Below are positions 52,797 through 62,486 of a stretch of 64,000 nt of DNA, piece after piece. Each line of letters opens with the position of its first letter. Position 1 is the stretch's first letter. Source of the stretch: Dysgonomonas mossii DSM 22836 (GTDB lineage Bacteria; Bacteroidota; Bacteroidia; Bacteroidales; Dysgonomonadaceae); NCBI RefSeq assembly GCF_000213575.1, contig NZ_GL892005.1, positions 124,001 to 188,000 of the forward strand, written 5' to 3'. Position numbers and translations under genes: made by a program. The notes below the pieces were generated by a model. It was not told where the DNA came from. It saw nothing but the letters and a program-made list of their open reading frames with translations, and made no database searches.

Positions 52797-53028
52797 ATTA
52801 TTGTTTTAGTTTAAATATATCGGGGAGTCGTGTTCGTTTTTCTCTGTGATCTTAAAGCCAATCTTACCGCACGATTCCTTTTATCTATACTTAGTGAATT
52901 TTGTTTGTATCTTATTTTAGGCAGAGGAATTTCATTTTCCGGCTGATCGATTGCTTCATGTAACGTATCTCTCAGGGTGTGAAATTCCTCTACCCATATT
53001 TAATTATAAGTATTTTCCCTGATCGCTT
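52797..53028 (-). other. Gap with a long inverted repeat and a possible broken small gene
   Basis: GGCAGAGGAATTTCA (52920-52934) and TGAAATTCCTCTACC (52980-52994) are complementary over 15 bases (one mismatch) around a 45-base loop. The minus strand also holds a 61-codon open frame from 52996 to the stop at 52811-52813 with a protein-like sequence (VEEFHTLRDTLHEAIDQPEN at its start) but no in-frame ATG. An ATG at 52995-52997 would be in frame if the G run after it were two G instead of three. Either a decayed small gene or chance. Confidence 0.35.
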
Positions 53029-53547
53029 TTATTCTTCTTTAAACCAGCCCGAGTACATCAGGTAATTTTTTGCTATTTTCTGGTTCATTTCTTTTGCTTG
53101 TTCCGAATCTACTTTTTTTACAAACTTGGCAGGTACACCCGCATAGATACTTCCGGGTTCTACTATTGTGTTACTTAGCACTACCGATCCCGCTGCAATA
53201 ATAGCACCTTCGCCTATCACTGCATGATCGAGAACAATAGCTCCCATACCTATCAGTGCACCATTTTCTATTTTTGCACCATGCACCACCACGTTATGAC
53301 CGATGGATACATCGTCGCCTATTTCTACTACAGACTTTTGATACAATGTATGCAACACACTGCCATCTTGTATGTTTACCCTGTTTCCGATGCGTATAGA
53401 GTTTACGTCGCCACGCAATACGGTGTTAAACCAAATGCTACAATCTTTACCTATTACCACATCGCCGATAATTGTAGCGTTTTCGGCCATGTATGTATTT
53501 TCTCCAATCTCAGGTGTAAACCCTCTGACTTCCTTTATTAATGCCAT
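53029..53547 (-). CDS. Gamma-class carbonic anhydrase-like protein
   Basis: 172 residues, a left-handed beta-helix of hexapeptide repeats. Signatures: FNTVLRGDVNSIRIGNRVNI (Arg of active site), QDGSVLHTL, and the metal-ligand His in VSIGHNVVVHGAKIENGALI. It lacks the acidic loop of the archaeal enzyme, as in the YrdA/PaaY group, so activity is unproven. 6 bases separate it from the thioredoxin-like gene stop on the same strand. Confidence 0.92.
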   Translation of the reverse strand: MALIKEVRGFTPEIGENTYMAENATIIGDVVIGKDCSIWFNTVLRGDVNSIRIGNRVNIQDGSVLHTLYQKSVVEIGDDVSIGHNVVVHGAKIENGALIGMGAIVLDHAVIGEGAIIAAGSVVLSNTIVEPGSIYAGVPAKFVKKVDSEQAKEMNQKIAKNYLMYSGWFKEE

Positions 53548-53553
53548 TATCTT

Positions 53554-54969
53554 TTATTTTGTATAATAATCGAAGAACTGTTCCAGTCCTTTTGAATCTA
53601 TTTTCTTTGCAACTATTTTTTTGTTTTTATCCAACACAAACACTGACGGAATGTATGACGTATCATAGTTCAACCAGTATTGTGATATATTATTGGGGTC
53701 GGCAGCGTTGATCCAGCCGGTCATCTTATTATTCTTTACAAACTTATCCCATTCTTTTTTGTCGCTTCCCTTTATATCGATAGCTACTACCTGCAATCCT
53801 TTGTCTTTGTATTTGGTATATACCTCATTGTATATGCGAGGTGTTTCTTCTATACAGTGATTGCAGTCGTGACCATAGAAATATAATATCAGGTATTCGG
53901 CTTTTATATCGTTTGTCTCAATTGTCTTGCCGTCTATTGTTGTCAGCTTTATATTGCGGGCTCTCATGCCTATGCGATTGTTTTTGATATGCTCATACAT
54001 ATACTGTAATCCTGTCACCTGAGCGCTGTCTATCCATGCCAGGTTTTTGCCGAAGACGTAATCTTCGCAAAGCTTTGCCCAGATATTTTCATCGCCCATT
54101 CTGTCGCTCGAAGTGGTTGTATTTATCAGATAAGACAACATTTCTTTAAAACACACTTCATTCTCTTTTGTTCTGTTCACAAGCTTACTTGCTGCCACTG
54201 CCAAAGAATCGGGTGTAGGATTTACCCACTGAGTCATATATGATTCTATATAGCTGGTCAAATAATTTGTTCGCCACAGACGAGGGTCGGTAAGGTTTAT
54301 ATTATCGAAATAATGTACTTTTCCGTACTTGTTATTTTCTGCAAACTCTTTATCATTCTTAGGGTCGGTATACGGCAACGTGATTGGAGTCATGCCCTTT
54401 AGGAAAGTTCCAAACCAGTTGGTCTTATTTTCTTTGATAAGATTGTTTACATAGGTCTGTGCTATTTGCTCTTCGGTTGCTATTTCCTTTTCTATACCGG
54501 CTCTTTTTTGCGGAGTAAGATTCGATGCCGATAGCTGATCTTCCAGAGTTTCTCTCAAAGCATCATTCTCTGCTACTTTGTTGAGGTAGCTCCACAGTAG
54601 GCGTGTATCATCGTTTCCTGTTATAGTGCTTTTTAAGAAATTATCCTTGTTGATTGTTATCTGCATTTTGCTCTGTTCGCTGCCAAAGAGCATGTCTGTT
54701 CTGAAGTCAGGTGCTATATAAAGAAAATATTGCCCTTCGGGATACTTCTCTTTTGCTGTAAATACACCTTTACCTGCCGCAGAAAGGACAACGGAGTCTT
54801 TTGCGTATGTAGCTCCTCGCCAATACTGTCCCAGATACAGTTTCTTACCACTCTGTCCCGGATAAGTCACTTCTAAGTTGAATTTATTGTCGGGACTTTT
54901 AATAGTTTGAGCCTCCATCTCAAACGTGAAAAGGAGGCTCAATAATATAACAGTTATTTTAAATCTCAT
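53554..54969 (-). CDS. Thioredoxin-like protein with N-terminal beta domain (DUF5106-type)
   Basis: 471 residues, secreted: signal peptide (about 1-20, LFTFEMEAQ). The first 330 residues form a Bacteroidetes-specific domain with YLYIAPDFRTDM-like strands and helices. The C-terminal thioredoxin fold (about 340-471) carries the redox motif YFYGHDCNHCIEETPRIYNE (CNHC), followed by LQVVAIDIKGSDKKEWDKFV and SYIPSVFVLDKNKKIVAKK. Likely a periplasmic thiol-disulfide oxidoreductase (TlpA-like). Its start overlaps the aminopeptidase stop by 11 bases. Confidence 0.88.
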   Translation of the reverse strand: MRFKITVILLSLLFTFEMEAQTIKSPDNKFNLEVTYPGQSGKKLYLGQYWRGATYAKDSVVLSAAGKGVFTAKEKYPEGQYFLYIAPDFRTDMLFGSEQSKMQITINKDNFLKSTITGNDDTRLLWSYLNKVAENDALRETLEDQLSASNLTPQKRAGIEKEIATEEQIAQTYVNNLIKENKTNWFGTFLKGMTPITLPYTDPKNDKEFAENNKYGKVHYFDNINLTDPRLWRTNYLTSYIESYMTQWVNPTPDSLAVAASKLVNRTKENEVCFKEMLSYLINTTTSSDRMGDENIWAKLCEDYVFGKNLAWIDSAQVTGLQYMYEHIKNNRIGMRARNIKLTTIDGKTIETNDIKAEYLILYFYGHDCNHCIEETPRIYNEVYTKYKDKGLQVVAIDIKGSDKKEWDKFVKNNKMTGWINAADPNNISQYWLNYDTSYIPSVFVLDKNKKIVAKKIDSKGLEQFFDYYTK

Positions 54970-56731
54970 AAGTTTTTTCTTTTAACCATTGTTTTTCGTC
55001 TTCAGTCAATAGTGGAGAAAGGCGGTCGTATACAAATTTGTGATATTCGTTAAGCCAGATAATTTCCTTCTCTGTCAACATTTCTTTCACTATAGGTGTC
55101 GTATCTATAGGGCAAAGAGTCAATGTTTCGAAAGAATAGAAATCTCCGAATTCGGTAGTCATTTCATGTTTCGTACGAATGAGGTTTTCTATACGGATAC
55201 CGTATTGTCCTGCTCTGTACAGTCCCGGTTCATTGGATGTTACCATTCCCGGTTGCAGAGTTGTAGGGTTTTCATTCATTCTGATATTTTGAGGCCCTTC
55301 GTGTACATTGAGGAAATGTCCGATACCATGCCCTGTTCCGTGCAGGTAGTTTAGTCCTTCATCCCACAACGCCTTACGAGCCAAGATATCTAACTGGCTT
55401 CCTCTTGTACCTTGAGGATATATTGCTGTTGCCAGATTGATATGTCCTTTCAGTACCATGGTGTAGTCCTTTTTCATTTGGTCGGTAAGCGGGCCTACTG
55501 CCAGTGTACGGGTTATATCAGTCGTGCCGTCGAAATACTGAGCACCGGAGTCTACAAGCAGCAAACCTTCGGGTTTGACAGGTAGTGAGCTTTCATTGCT
55601 TACATGATAGTGAACGATTGCTCCGTTTGGACCATAGCCCGAGATTGTATCAAAGCTTTCTCCTACAAAGTTTTTCTGTTGACTTCTGTATTCCACCAGT
55701 TTTTCGGGTATCATAATTTCCGTCACATTACCACCGGGTACTGCTTTTTCGAGCCACATGAAGAAGCGTACCAATGCAACGCCATCGCGCTCCATCGCAT
55801 TGCGGATACCCTGAACCTCTGTATCGTTTTTGATACTCTTCATCAGGTCTGCCGGAGATGGCATATCGATGATGCGGCATCCGTCGGGTATCGTATTATA
55901 TAGCTTGAAGGTTACTTTGTTCGCATCCAAACAAACAGGTGTCTTTAGTTTCGATACATAATCAAATACCTTATCGTATTCGGCAATTGTAACCCCTTCT
56001 GCTTTCAGGTAATCGGAAATTTCCGATGTTAATTTTTTAGGATTGATAAACAATACTGTTTCTTCTTTCGAAATATAGGCGTAACTAACCGCTACAGGGT
56101 TGCACTTTACGTCGTTACCTCTGATGTTGAAAATCCAGGCAATTGTATCCAATGATGCTACAAGCAAAGATTCTGCTCCATTTTTCTCTACAGCATCGCA
56201 AATACGTGCTATTTTTTTATGTGCCGCTTCGCCCGCATATTTTTCAGGCAGAACAAAGATTGCATTCGTAGGTATTTCGGGTCTGTCGTTCCATATTTTG
56301 CTGAACGGATCGTAATCACTGATAAGGTGCAATCCTTTCATGTTTAATTTGTGGGTAAGGTTCATGGCTTCTTTAGCTGCATACACAGTGCCATCTATAC
56401 CAACGTATTCTCCTTTTCCCAGTTCGGTGGTTAGCCACTCTTCTATACTTGGGGTTGAAGGAAGTCCTTCTTTGAATAATTCGATATCAGCTCCTTCCAG
56501 TTCTTTTGCTCCTTGCAGAAAATAGCGGGAGTCTGTCCACAGCCCGGCTTTTTCGCGAGTGACTACAACTGTTCCGGCCGACCCTGTGAATCCACTGATC
56601 CATTCGCGCGAAGCCCAGTGCGAAGCCGGATATTCACTTAGATGGGAGTCGGTGCTGGGGATGATAAAAGCGTGTAAGCTTTTTTCTCCCATAAATTCGC
56701 GTAGTGCGGCAAGTCTTTTATTTATATTCAT
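54959..56731 (-). CDS. Aminopeptidase P family (M24B) metallopeptidase
   Basis: 590 residues, three-domain long form. N-terminal: IIPSTDSHLSEYPASHWASR and ISGFTGSAGTVVVTREKAGL (creatinase-type). The C-terminal pita-bread domain has GLLLVDSGAQYFDGTTDITR (metal Asp pair), YLHGTGHGIGHFLNVHEGP (His), SNEPGLYRAGQYGIRIENL (Glu) and the final Glu region. Cleaves Xaa-Pro bonds in peptides; cytoplasmic. Overlaps the thioredoxin-like gene. Confidence 0.94.
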   Translation of the reverse strand: MNINKRLAALREFMGEKSLHAFIIPSTDSHLSEYPASHWASREWISGFTGSAGTVVVTREKAGLWTDSRYFLQGAKELEGADIELFKEGLPSTPSIEEWLTTELGKGEYVGIDGTVYAAKEAMNLTHKLNMKGLHLISDYDPFSKIWNDRPEIPTNAIFVLPEKYAGEAAHKKIARICDAVEKNGAESLLVASLDTIAWIFNIRGNDVKCNPVAVSYAYISKEETVLFINPKKLTSEISDYLKAEGVTIAEYDKVFDYVSKLKTPVCLDANKVTFKLYNTIPDGCRIIDMPSPADLMKSIKNDTEVQGIRNAMERDGVALVRFFMWLEKAVPGGNVTEIMIPEKLVEYRSQQKNFVGESFDTISGYGPNGAIVHYHVSNESSLPVKPEGLLLVDSGAQYFDGTTDITRTLAVGPLTDQMKKDYTMVLKGHINLATAIYPQGTRGSQLDILARKALWDEGLNYLHGTGHGIGHFLNVHEGPQNIRMNENPTTLQPGMVTSNEPGLYRAGQYGIRIENLIRTKHEMTTEFGDFYSFETLTLCPIDTTPIVKEMLTEKEIIWLNEYHKFVYDRLSPLLTEDEKQWLKEKTYEI

Positions 56732-56754
56732 AACTATATTGTTTTGGTATTTTC

Positions 56755-57144
56755 TTACTCATCCAAAGAACCGGTTGCGCTATTGTTTAGCATCGAACAA
56801 GTTCCTTCAAAATTGGCTCCCGGCTCTATCTCAATCGTACGTGTTTTAATCTCGCCGGTAAGAAGGGAACTCGCTTTCAGAACAATATTTTCGGAACATA
56901 TAATGTTTCCTTTTACTTTGCCGAATAAGTCTATATTCGAACAATTTATATTGCCGATAACGCAGCCGCTCTGACCTACGATAATTTTACCACGACACTG
57001 GATATTCCCTTCTATTGCGCCGTCGATACGGAAATCTTCCTCCGAAGATATATCTCCTTTTAGTTGTGTGCCCGACGCTAAAATGTTGTGTGTGCCGGAT
57101 GTTGTGTAAGGTGTTGTTTCTCTTGATTTACTCATAATTTTCAT
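56755..57144 (-). CDS. Bactofilin (polymer-forming cytoskeletal protein)
   Basis: 129 residues (an inner ATG three codons later is equally likely, giving MSKSRETTPY). The core right-handed beta-helix repeats read ILASGTQLKGDISSEEDFRI, DGAIEGNIQCRGKIIVGQSG, NIDLFGKVKGNIICSENIVL and LLTGEIKTRTIEIEPGANFE. Forms filaments without nucleotide and may organise the envelope or cell shape. It is 23 bases upstream of the aminopeptidase on the same strand. Confidence 0.93.
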   Translation of the reverse strand: MKIMSKSRETTPYTTSGTHNILASGTQLKGDISSEEDFRIDGAIEGNIQCRGKIIVGQSGCVIGNINCSNIDLFGKVKGNIICSENIVLKASSLLTGEIKTRTIEIEPGANFEGTCSMLNNSATGSLDE

Positions 57145-57166
57145 TCTCTGTTTTCACAAGGTTTTA

Positions 57167-57217
57167 TATCTTTGTAAACTCAATAACGAACAAATATAGA
57201 TAAAAAACTTAGCTTTG
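57167..57217 (+). promoter_or_regulatory. Candidate promoter elements of the folB operon
   Basis: Two TAnnTTTG matches on the plus strand, TATCTTTG (57167-57174) and TAGCTTTG (57210-57217), precede folB. TATATTTG on the minus strand (57191-57198) may serve bactofilin. Neither plus-strand match has a good -33 TTTG. Confidence 0.35.
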
Positions 57218-57239
57218 TGCCGTTTTATTTTGACTCTTT

Positions 57240-57593
57240 ATGAAAAGTTTTATTTTGCTTGAGAATGTTATTTTCTATGCTTATCACGGCGTACAACCTC
57301 ATGAAACGAAGGTTGGAAACGAATTTGTGATCAATCTGAAATTGGAAGTAAATCTAACAGATGCTGCTCAATCCGACTCGTTGGAAGATACGGTCAGTTA
57401 TGCCGATATATACAATGATGTGAAGGAGCAAATGCAAATTCCATCCAAGTTATTAGAGCATGTCGCATATCGGATCGTTCAATGCCTGAAGCAGAAATAT
57501 GCAAAAATAGAACATGTGGAAATTAAGCTCTCGAAACGGAATCCACCGATGGGAGCTCAGTTGGATTGTGCCAGTGTTGTTCTAATAGATTGA
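57240..57593 (+). CDS. folB: Dihydroneopterin aldolase
   Basis: 117 residues, tunnelling fold. SFILLENVIFYAYHGVQPHE at the start (the active Tyr/His/Glu region), then GNEFVINLKLEV, DLEDTVSYAD-like LEDTVSYADIYNDVKEQM, and the strand KIEHVEIKLSKRNPPMGAQL that carries the catalytic Lys. Folate pathway. 4 bases before the methyltransferase gene. Confidence 0.96.
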   Translation: MKSFILLENVIFYAYHGVQPHETKVGNEFVINLKLEVNLTDAAQSDSLEDTVSYADIYNDVKEQMQIPSKLLEHVAYRIVQCLKQKYAKIEHVEIKLSKRNPPMGAQLDCASVVLID

Positions 57594-57597
57594 GGGG

Positions 57598-58125
57598 ATG
57601 AGAGTAAAAAAAATAACAGAGTTGAATAGGCTTTCGGTCGAAGAATTTAAGTCTGAACCTAAAACTCCGCTTATCATTGTGTTGGATAACGTGAGAAGTC
57701 TTAATAATATCGGATCTGTGTTCCGCACTTCGGATGCATTCCTTGTTGAGGCTGTTTATCTTTGCGGAATTACGGCAACACCACCCAATGTGGAGATTCA
57801 TAAAACAGCTTTGGGGGCAGAGAATTCAGTTGCATGGGCATATTACTCTGATACAGATCAGGCTGTAGAAGAACTGAAGAAAAATGGCTACACCCTTTGT
57901 GCTGTGGAGCAAGCTCAAAATAGTATAATGCTGGATGAATTGCAACTGGATTCTACAAAGAAATATGCGGTTATTTTAGGAAATGAGGTAAAGGGCGTGC
58001 AGCAAGATGTTGTGAGCCGATGCGACTGCTGTGTTGAGATTCCTCAATATGGAACAAAGCATTCCCTCAACGTTTCGGTGGCTGCCGGGATGGTTATATG
58101 GGAATTTTCTAAACAATTGAAGTGA
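57598..58125 (+). CDS. SpoU/TrmH-type RNA methyltransferase
   Basis: 175 residues, trefoil-knot methyltransferase. Signatures: IVLDNVRSLNNIGSVFRTSD (first motif), PPNVEIHKTALGAENSVAWA, and the knot motif YAVILGNEVKGVQQDVVSRC with IPQYGTKHSLNVSVAAGMVI. Modifies a ribose 2'-OH in rRNA or tRNA; target not identified. It is co-transcribed with folB. Confidence 0.93.
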   Translation: MRVKKITELNRLSVEEFKSEPKTPLIIVLDNVRSLNNIGSVFRTSDAFLVEAVYLCGITATPPNVEIHKTALGAENSVAWAYYSDTDQAVEELKKNGYTLCAVEQAQNSIMLDELQLDSTKKYAVILGNEVKGVQQDVVSRCDCCVEIPQYGTKHSLNVSVAAGMVIWEFSKQLK

Positions 58126-58179
58126 TTTACCAATATTTTTCCTAGTTTTGCATATAAGACGTATATAACACACTATGCT

Positions 58180-59700
58180 ATGATAACTGAATCAGATAAA
58201 AACCATCTTGCAGAAAAAGGTATTACCGAAGACCAACTGAACAAACAATTGGATAACTTTAAAAAGGGGTTCCCTTTCTTGGGTATTGCCGTTGCTGCGT
58301 CAGTAGAAAAAGGTATTAAGGTGATATCTCCCGAACAGGAAAAAGAATATCTGTCCGACTGGGATGACTACAAAGCATCATCGGGAAAACAAATTGTTAA
58401 ATTTGTGCCTGCTTCGGGTGCGGCTAGTCGGATGTTTAAAGACTTGTTCGAGTTTTTGGATGCGCCTTATTCCGTACCGACTTCAGGCTTTGAAAAGAAA
58501 TTCTTTGAAGAGATAGAGAAGTTTGCGTTTTATAACGATCTGGATGCCATGTGTCTGGAGAATGAAGTGCAAACCCTTGCTGCTTTGCTTTCGGAAGGAA
58601 AATATAAGTCGGTTGTTGAAAATCTGCTAAAACCAAAGGGGCTTAACTATGGAAATCTGCCAAAGGGACTCCTTAAGTTTCATAAATATAGTGATACATC
58701 CCGTACTCCGGTCGAAGAGCATTTGATGGAAGGGTTTCTTTATGCAAAGAATGATAAAGAAGAGGTGAATATTCACTTTACAGTATCGCCTGAGCATAGA
58801 ACTTTGTTTGATGATTTGATAAAGTCAAGAAAACAAAAGTTTGAAAACGAACTGCATGTGAAATACGATGTTACGTTTAGCGAACAAAAATCGAGTACAG
58901 ATACAATTGCGGTGGATGCCGATAATGAGCCGTTTAGAGAAAATGGAAAATTATTGTTTCGTCCGGGAGGACACGGCGCCCTGATAGAAAATCTAAACGA
59001 TTTGGATGCCGATATCGTTTTTATAAAAAATATAGATAATACTGTCCCCGATAAGTATAAACAGACAGAGACTAAATATAAAAAGATACTGGCCGGCGTA
59101 TTGGTTGATACACAAAGAAAAATATTTGATTATTTGAAACTTCTCGATAGCGGGAAATATACGCATGACCAACTAATAGAAATTCTTTATTTTCTACAAA
59201 AAGAATTAAATATAAAAAATCCGGACACAAAATTGCTCGAAGATGCAGAGCTTGTTCTCTACTTGAAACGGAAACTCGATCGCCCTTGTCGCGTATGTGG
59301 TATGGTGAAGAATGTAGGAGAACCGGGAGGTGGACCTTTTTTGGCCGTAAATTCAGATGGTACGATCTCTCCTCAAATTTTGGAAAGCTCGCAAATTGAT
59401 ATGTCCGATCCTGTGAAACAGGAGATGTTCAAAAAAGGAACACACTTCAATCCTGTTGACTTGGTTTGTGGAATTAAAGACTATAGAGGTCGCCATTTCA
59501 ATCTGAAAGACTACGTAGATTATAATACCGGATTTATATCAATCAAATCAAAAAGCGGGAAGGAGCTTAAAGCCTTAGAACTTCCGGGCTTATGGAATGG
59601 TGCTATGTCTGATTGGAACACAATATTTGTTGAAGTTCCGGTCGAAACATTCAATCCTGTAAAAACTGTAAATGATTTGTTAAGAAACTGTCATCTGTGA
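58180..59700 (+). CDS. DUF4301 family protein
   Basis: 506 residues. Strong Bacteroidetes-family features: GITEDQLNKQLDNFKKGFPF near the start, KFVPASGAASRMFKDLFEFL (a GASRM loop of nucleotidyltransferase type), RPGGHGALIENLNDLDADIV and VGEPGGGPFLAVNSDGTISP. The last two blocks fit a sugar-phosphate nucleotidyltransferase-like fold. No biochemical function is known. It follows the methyltransferase by 54 bases. Confidence 0.9.
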   Translation: MITESDKNHLAEKGITEDQLNKQLDNFKKGFPFLGIAVAASVEKGIKVISPEQEKEYLSDWDDYKASSGKQIVKFVPASGAASRMFKDLFEFLDAPYSVPTSGFEKKFFEEIEKFAFYNDLDAMCLENEVQTLAALLSEGKYKSVVENLLKPKGLNYGNLPKGLLKFHKYSDTSRTPVEEHLMEGFLYAKNDKEEVNIHFTVSPEHRTLFDDLIKSRKQKFENELHVKYDVTFSEQKSSTDTIAVDADNEPFRENGKLLFRPGGHGALIENLNDLDADIVFIKNIDNTVPDKYKQTETKYKKILAGVLVDTQRKIFDYLKLLDSGKYTHDQLIEILYFLQKELNIKNPDTKLLEDAELVLYLKRKLDRPCRVCGMVKNVGEPGGGPFLAVNSDGTISPQILESSQIDMSDPVKQEMFKKGTHFNPVDLVCGIKDYRGRHFNLKDYVDYNTGFISIKSKSGKELKALELPGLWNGAMSDWNTIFVEVPVETFNPVKTVNDLLRNCHL

Positions 59701-59776
59701 TTTTTTTAGTCTTTTATTATGTTTTTCACAAATGTAAAAGATTGTGTATGTAATTCTTAAAAAAATATAGTCAAAG

Positions 59777-59807
59777 TTTTTATTTAAAGAAAAAAGAATT
59801 ATCTTTG
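59777..59807 (+). promoter_or_regulatory. Promoter of the T9SS cargo gene
   Basis: TATCTTTG (59800-59807) with TTTT (59777-59780) 19 bases upstream. It would start about 115 bases before the gene, giving a long untranslated leader. Confidence 0.55.
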
Positions 59808-59928
59808 CTCGGAATAAATTTTCTTTACATTATTACAATGTGGCTTTCCTTAAGCTAAGCACGAACGTAACTGTTTGACCATTATAGACTTTTGTTAGAC
59901 TATTACTGACTTTATTAAAACTACAATA

Positions 59929-62451
59929 ATGAGATTTCAATTAGGATTAGTTGTACTACTCTTCTTGCCTTTACTTATAAAAGGGCAATCTACTCCCCCA
60001 AGTGTAGTGTTTTACTCGAAGGGTAAAATGTACGTTAAGTACGGAAGTGAGACTGATGGAACGCAGTCTAAGGCAACAACTTTGTATATTAAAGGTTCTG
60101 CTGAGTTTGCTGATGGTTCAGGCATAATTCAGAACGGTCGTACAGAGTTGACCGGGGATTTTATTAATGGAAAAGATCCCGGAGTTCAAGGAAATGGTGC
60201 TGATGTTGGCGGTGAATATGCGCATCTGTTTAAAGATCCCAATACAAGCAGCGGTGTAGTTGCTTTTGTTGGTAAGGATAATAAACAAACGATTCGAAGA
60301 TCTACAGGTCTTTTAGCTAACAAAGGTTCTCAAAAAAAATACAATTATATAGCTTTCCCGACGTTGCATGTTGATAAAACAGTAACAGATATTAATGCTG
60401 CCGATCCTCGATTGGTAGGGTTTGTCGCTGTTGATACATCTGCTGCAGTTCTTGTGAATAAACTATTATCACCACTCAATGCATCAAATGTCTTGGGAGG
60501 TAATAGATTTGTTGTAGAGGGATACTATGATGATACGATTACGCAGAAAATAAATCTGGGGCAGGCGCTTATTGTAAGTGATACAGGCTCAGATCTTCCC
60601 GGCTATAGTCAGGTGAATCTGACATACTACAAATATAATGGTACCAGCGACGATGATGGAGCTATTAATCCTTCGACCCATGAGGCTGCTACCGGTCCTA
60701 ATACACTTCGTAAGGAAGTAAATGGAAAGATTTGGAATTACCTGACCGGATTTACTCCTCCATTTGAAGAAATGGGTACAGACTATTTGTTCTACCACGT
60801 ATTCATGAAACCAAACAAAAATAGTCTGACTTCGAATCAAGGAACTATCCTCGATCCTCTATACAAAATGAAAGCCGGATACGGATACTTTATGAGTATG
60901 GATGTGACGAATTATGGAAGTAAAAATATTGATGATAGATGGGCTGCATTGAAGATTGAGTCAGCGAATAGAGCTAAAGGTGGTTTTGAATTCAATCGTC
61001 GATTGATGAGATATCACTTCACCAAAATAAATGGTAATACAATTACCGGCGGAGTATTTAATCTTGGCTCTGTTGATTATTTAATGGGTTTTTCCCGCTT
61101 TTCGCCGGATATGGCAGGAACAAAACCTGGAGGTTGGAGGGGCTTAGGTGGCTGGCCTGATTTTGGAAGAGATAGGATCGAATTGCTCGAAACAGAGAAG
61201 TTTAAAACAGATGCTGTGACGGTAACGCTAGAGCAGGGGCTTAACTTTTTAGGGAATCCATTTATGGCGCCAATCAGTTTGAATCCATTGCTAGGATATG
61301 ATATTAAAGGCAACTCACTCGGTACGGATTTAACTGCCGGAGTTTTGGATGTGTCGCAATATTTTGGGCAAGATGTAAATACATCGGCTAAAAATGAAAC
61401 TACAAAAAATGTACTGAGATCTAAATATTGGATTGTAAATAATGGTTTGATCAGATATGATAACAGTGATAAACTATATCATATGCAGGTTAACTACGAT
61501 TATATAAGTACAGATGGCACTACTGTAACCGGCGGATCGGCAGATCCGGCAGACCCGGGTAGGAATATTATAGATCCTCTACAATTCTTAATTGCCCCTA
61601 TGCAAATGTTTATAGTACAGGCAAACAAAAGTTTCGATATTTCTTTAAGCCCTACTTTAAGAACATTCGGAACGACACGATACTTAAAGAGCTCTCCTAG
61701 TTCAAACCTCTTGTCAGACTTCTTTGTGGTTGAGGTTGCCAGTTCTGCGGATAAGATTGCAGACAGAACTGCAATTGTACTTCGAGACAATGCAAAAATG
61801 ACAAGCGATGATAATCTGGATACGCCGAAGAATTTCTCTAAGTCGATTACTGTACCAAGTGAAAGTGATAAAATATATCCTGAAGAAGGTTCTACTTTCA
61901 TCTACACGAAATCGAGTGACGGTGTAAATATGTTAGGGAATGTAGTTCCTCTAAATATTAAAGAGTTAGCATTGTATGTAACTCCTCCGGCTACGCAACA
62001 AACAATGTCTTTGAATTTTTACAATTTAGAGAATCTTGTATCTGTTCAGGATGTTTGGCTGATAGACCGTTACCAGAACAATAAGACAGTGAAACTGACT
62101 CCGGGTACATCTTACGAGTATTCATCAGGTCCGTCTGATCTGAAAGCTGTGGACGAAAATCGATTTATATTACGCTTTTTTGAAACGAAAGATATTCTAG
62201 AAGAAGAAACTACTGAAATAACCTGTTATTATAATGAACCGGTATTGCATATTTCCGGCTTGAATGAGAAAGATGTGAATAGCGATGTGTTGATTTATGA
62301 TATGCAAGGGCGATTGATGGGAAAAACCAGAGTTGGTAAAAATGACTATCCATCAATGGAATATTCTAAAACATTAAACTTAGGAACATACATAGTAAAA
62401 ATAGCAGGAAACAGAACTTTTACAACAAAATTTGTGAACTTACACAACTAG
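59929..62451 (+). CDS. T9SS-type secreted protein with C-terminal sorting domain
   Basis: 840 residues. Signal peptide (about 1-20, LLFLPLLIKGQ). The large body is beta-rich and Gly/Asn/Thr-rich, with no recognised enzyme motif; the N-terminal third begins VVFYSKGKMYVKYGSE and reads like a repeated beta fold. The final 80 residues are a type A sorting domain: VLHISGLNEKDVNSDVLIYD, MQGRLMGK, LNLGTYIVKIAGNRTFTTK. Probably exported by the type IX system and then attached to the surface or released. The next gene is 35 bases downstream. Confidence 0.8.
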   Translation: MRFQLGLVVLLFLPLLIKGQSTPPSVVFYSKGKMYVKYGSETDGTQSKATTLYIKGSAEFADGSGIIQNGRTELTGDFINGKDPGVQGNGADVGGEYAHLFKDPNTSSGVVAFVGKDNKQTIRRSTGLLANKGSQKKYNYIAFPTLHVDKTVTDINAADPRLVGFVAVDTSAAVLVNKLLSPLNASNVLGGNRFVVEGYYDDTITQKINLGQALIVSDTGSDLPGYSQVNLTYYKYNGTSDDDGAINPSTHEAATGPNTLRKEVNGKIWNYLTGFTPPFEEMGTDYLFYHVFMKPNKNSLTSNQGTILDPLYKMKAGYGYFMSMDVTNYGSKNIDDRWAALKIESANRAKGGFEFNRRLMRYHFTKINGNTITGGVFNLGSVDYLMGFSRFSPDMAGTKPGGWRGLGGWPDFGRDRIELLETEKFKTDAVTVTLEQGLNFLGNPFMAPISLNPLLGYDIKGNSLGTDLTAGVLDVSQYFGQDVNTSAKNETTKNVLRSKYWIVNNGLIRYDNSDKLYHMQVNYDYISTDGTTVTGGSADPADPGRNIIDPLQFLIAPMQMFIVQANKSFDISLSPTLRTFGTTRYLKSSPSSNLLSDFFVVEVASSADKIADRTAIVLRDNAKMTSDDNLDTPKNFSKSITVPSESDKIYPEEGSTFIYTKSSDGVNMLGNVVPLNIKELALYVTPPATQQTMSLNFYNLENLVSVQDVWLIDRYQNNKTVKLTPGTSYEYSSGPSDLKAVDENRFILRFFETKDILEEETTEITCYYNEPVLHISGLNEKDVNSDVLIYDMQGRLMGKTRVGKNDYPSMEYSKTLNLGTYIVKIAGNRTFTTKFVNLHN

Positions 62452-62486
62452 CTTTTTAGAACACAGACGTACGAAAAATATAACAA

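Noticed and set aside
52930-52985. CTGAGAGATAC-like segment on the minus strand, suggesting a TPP riboswitch
   Set aside because: The other conserved blocks of the riboswitch are absent, the segment is in the loop of an inverted repeat, and the flanking genes are not thiamine genes.
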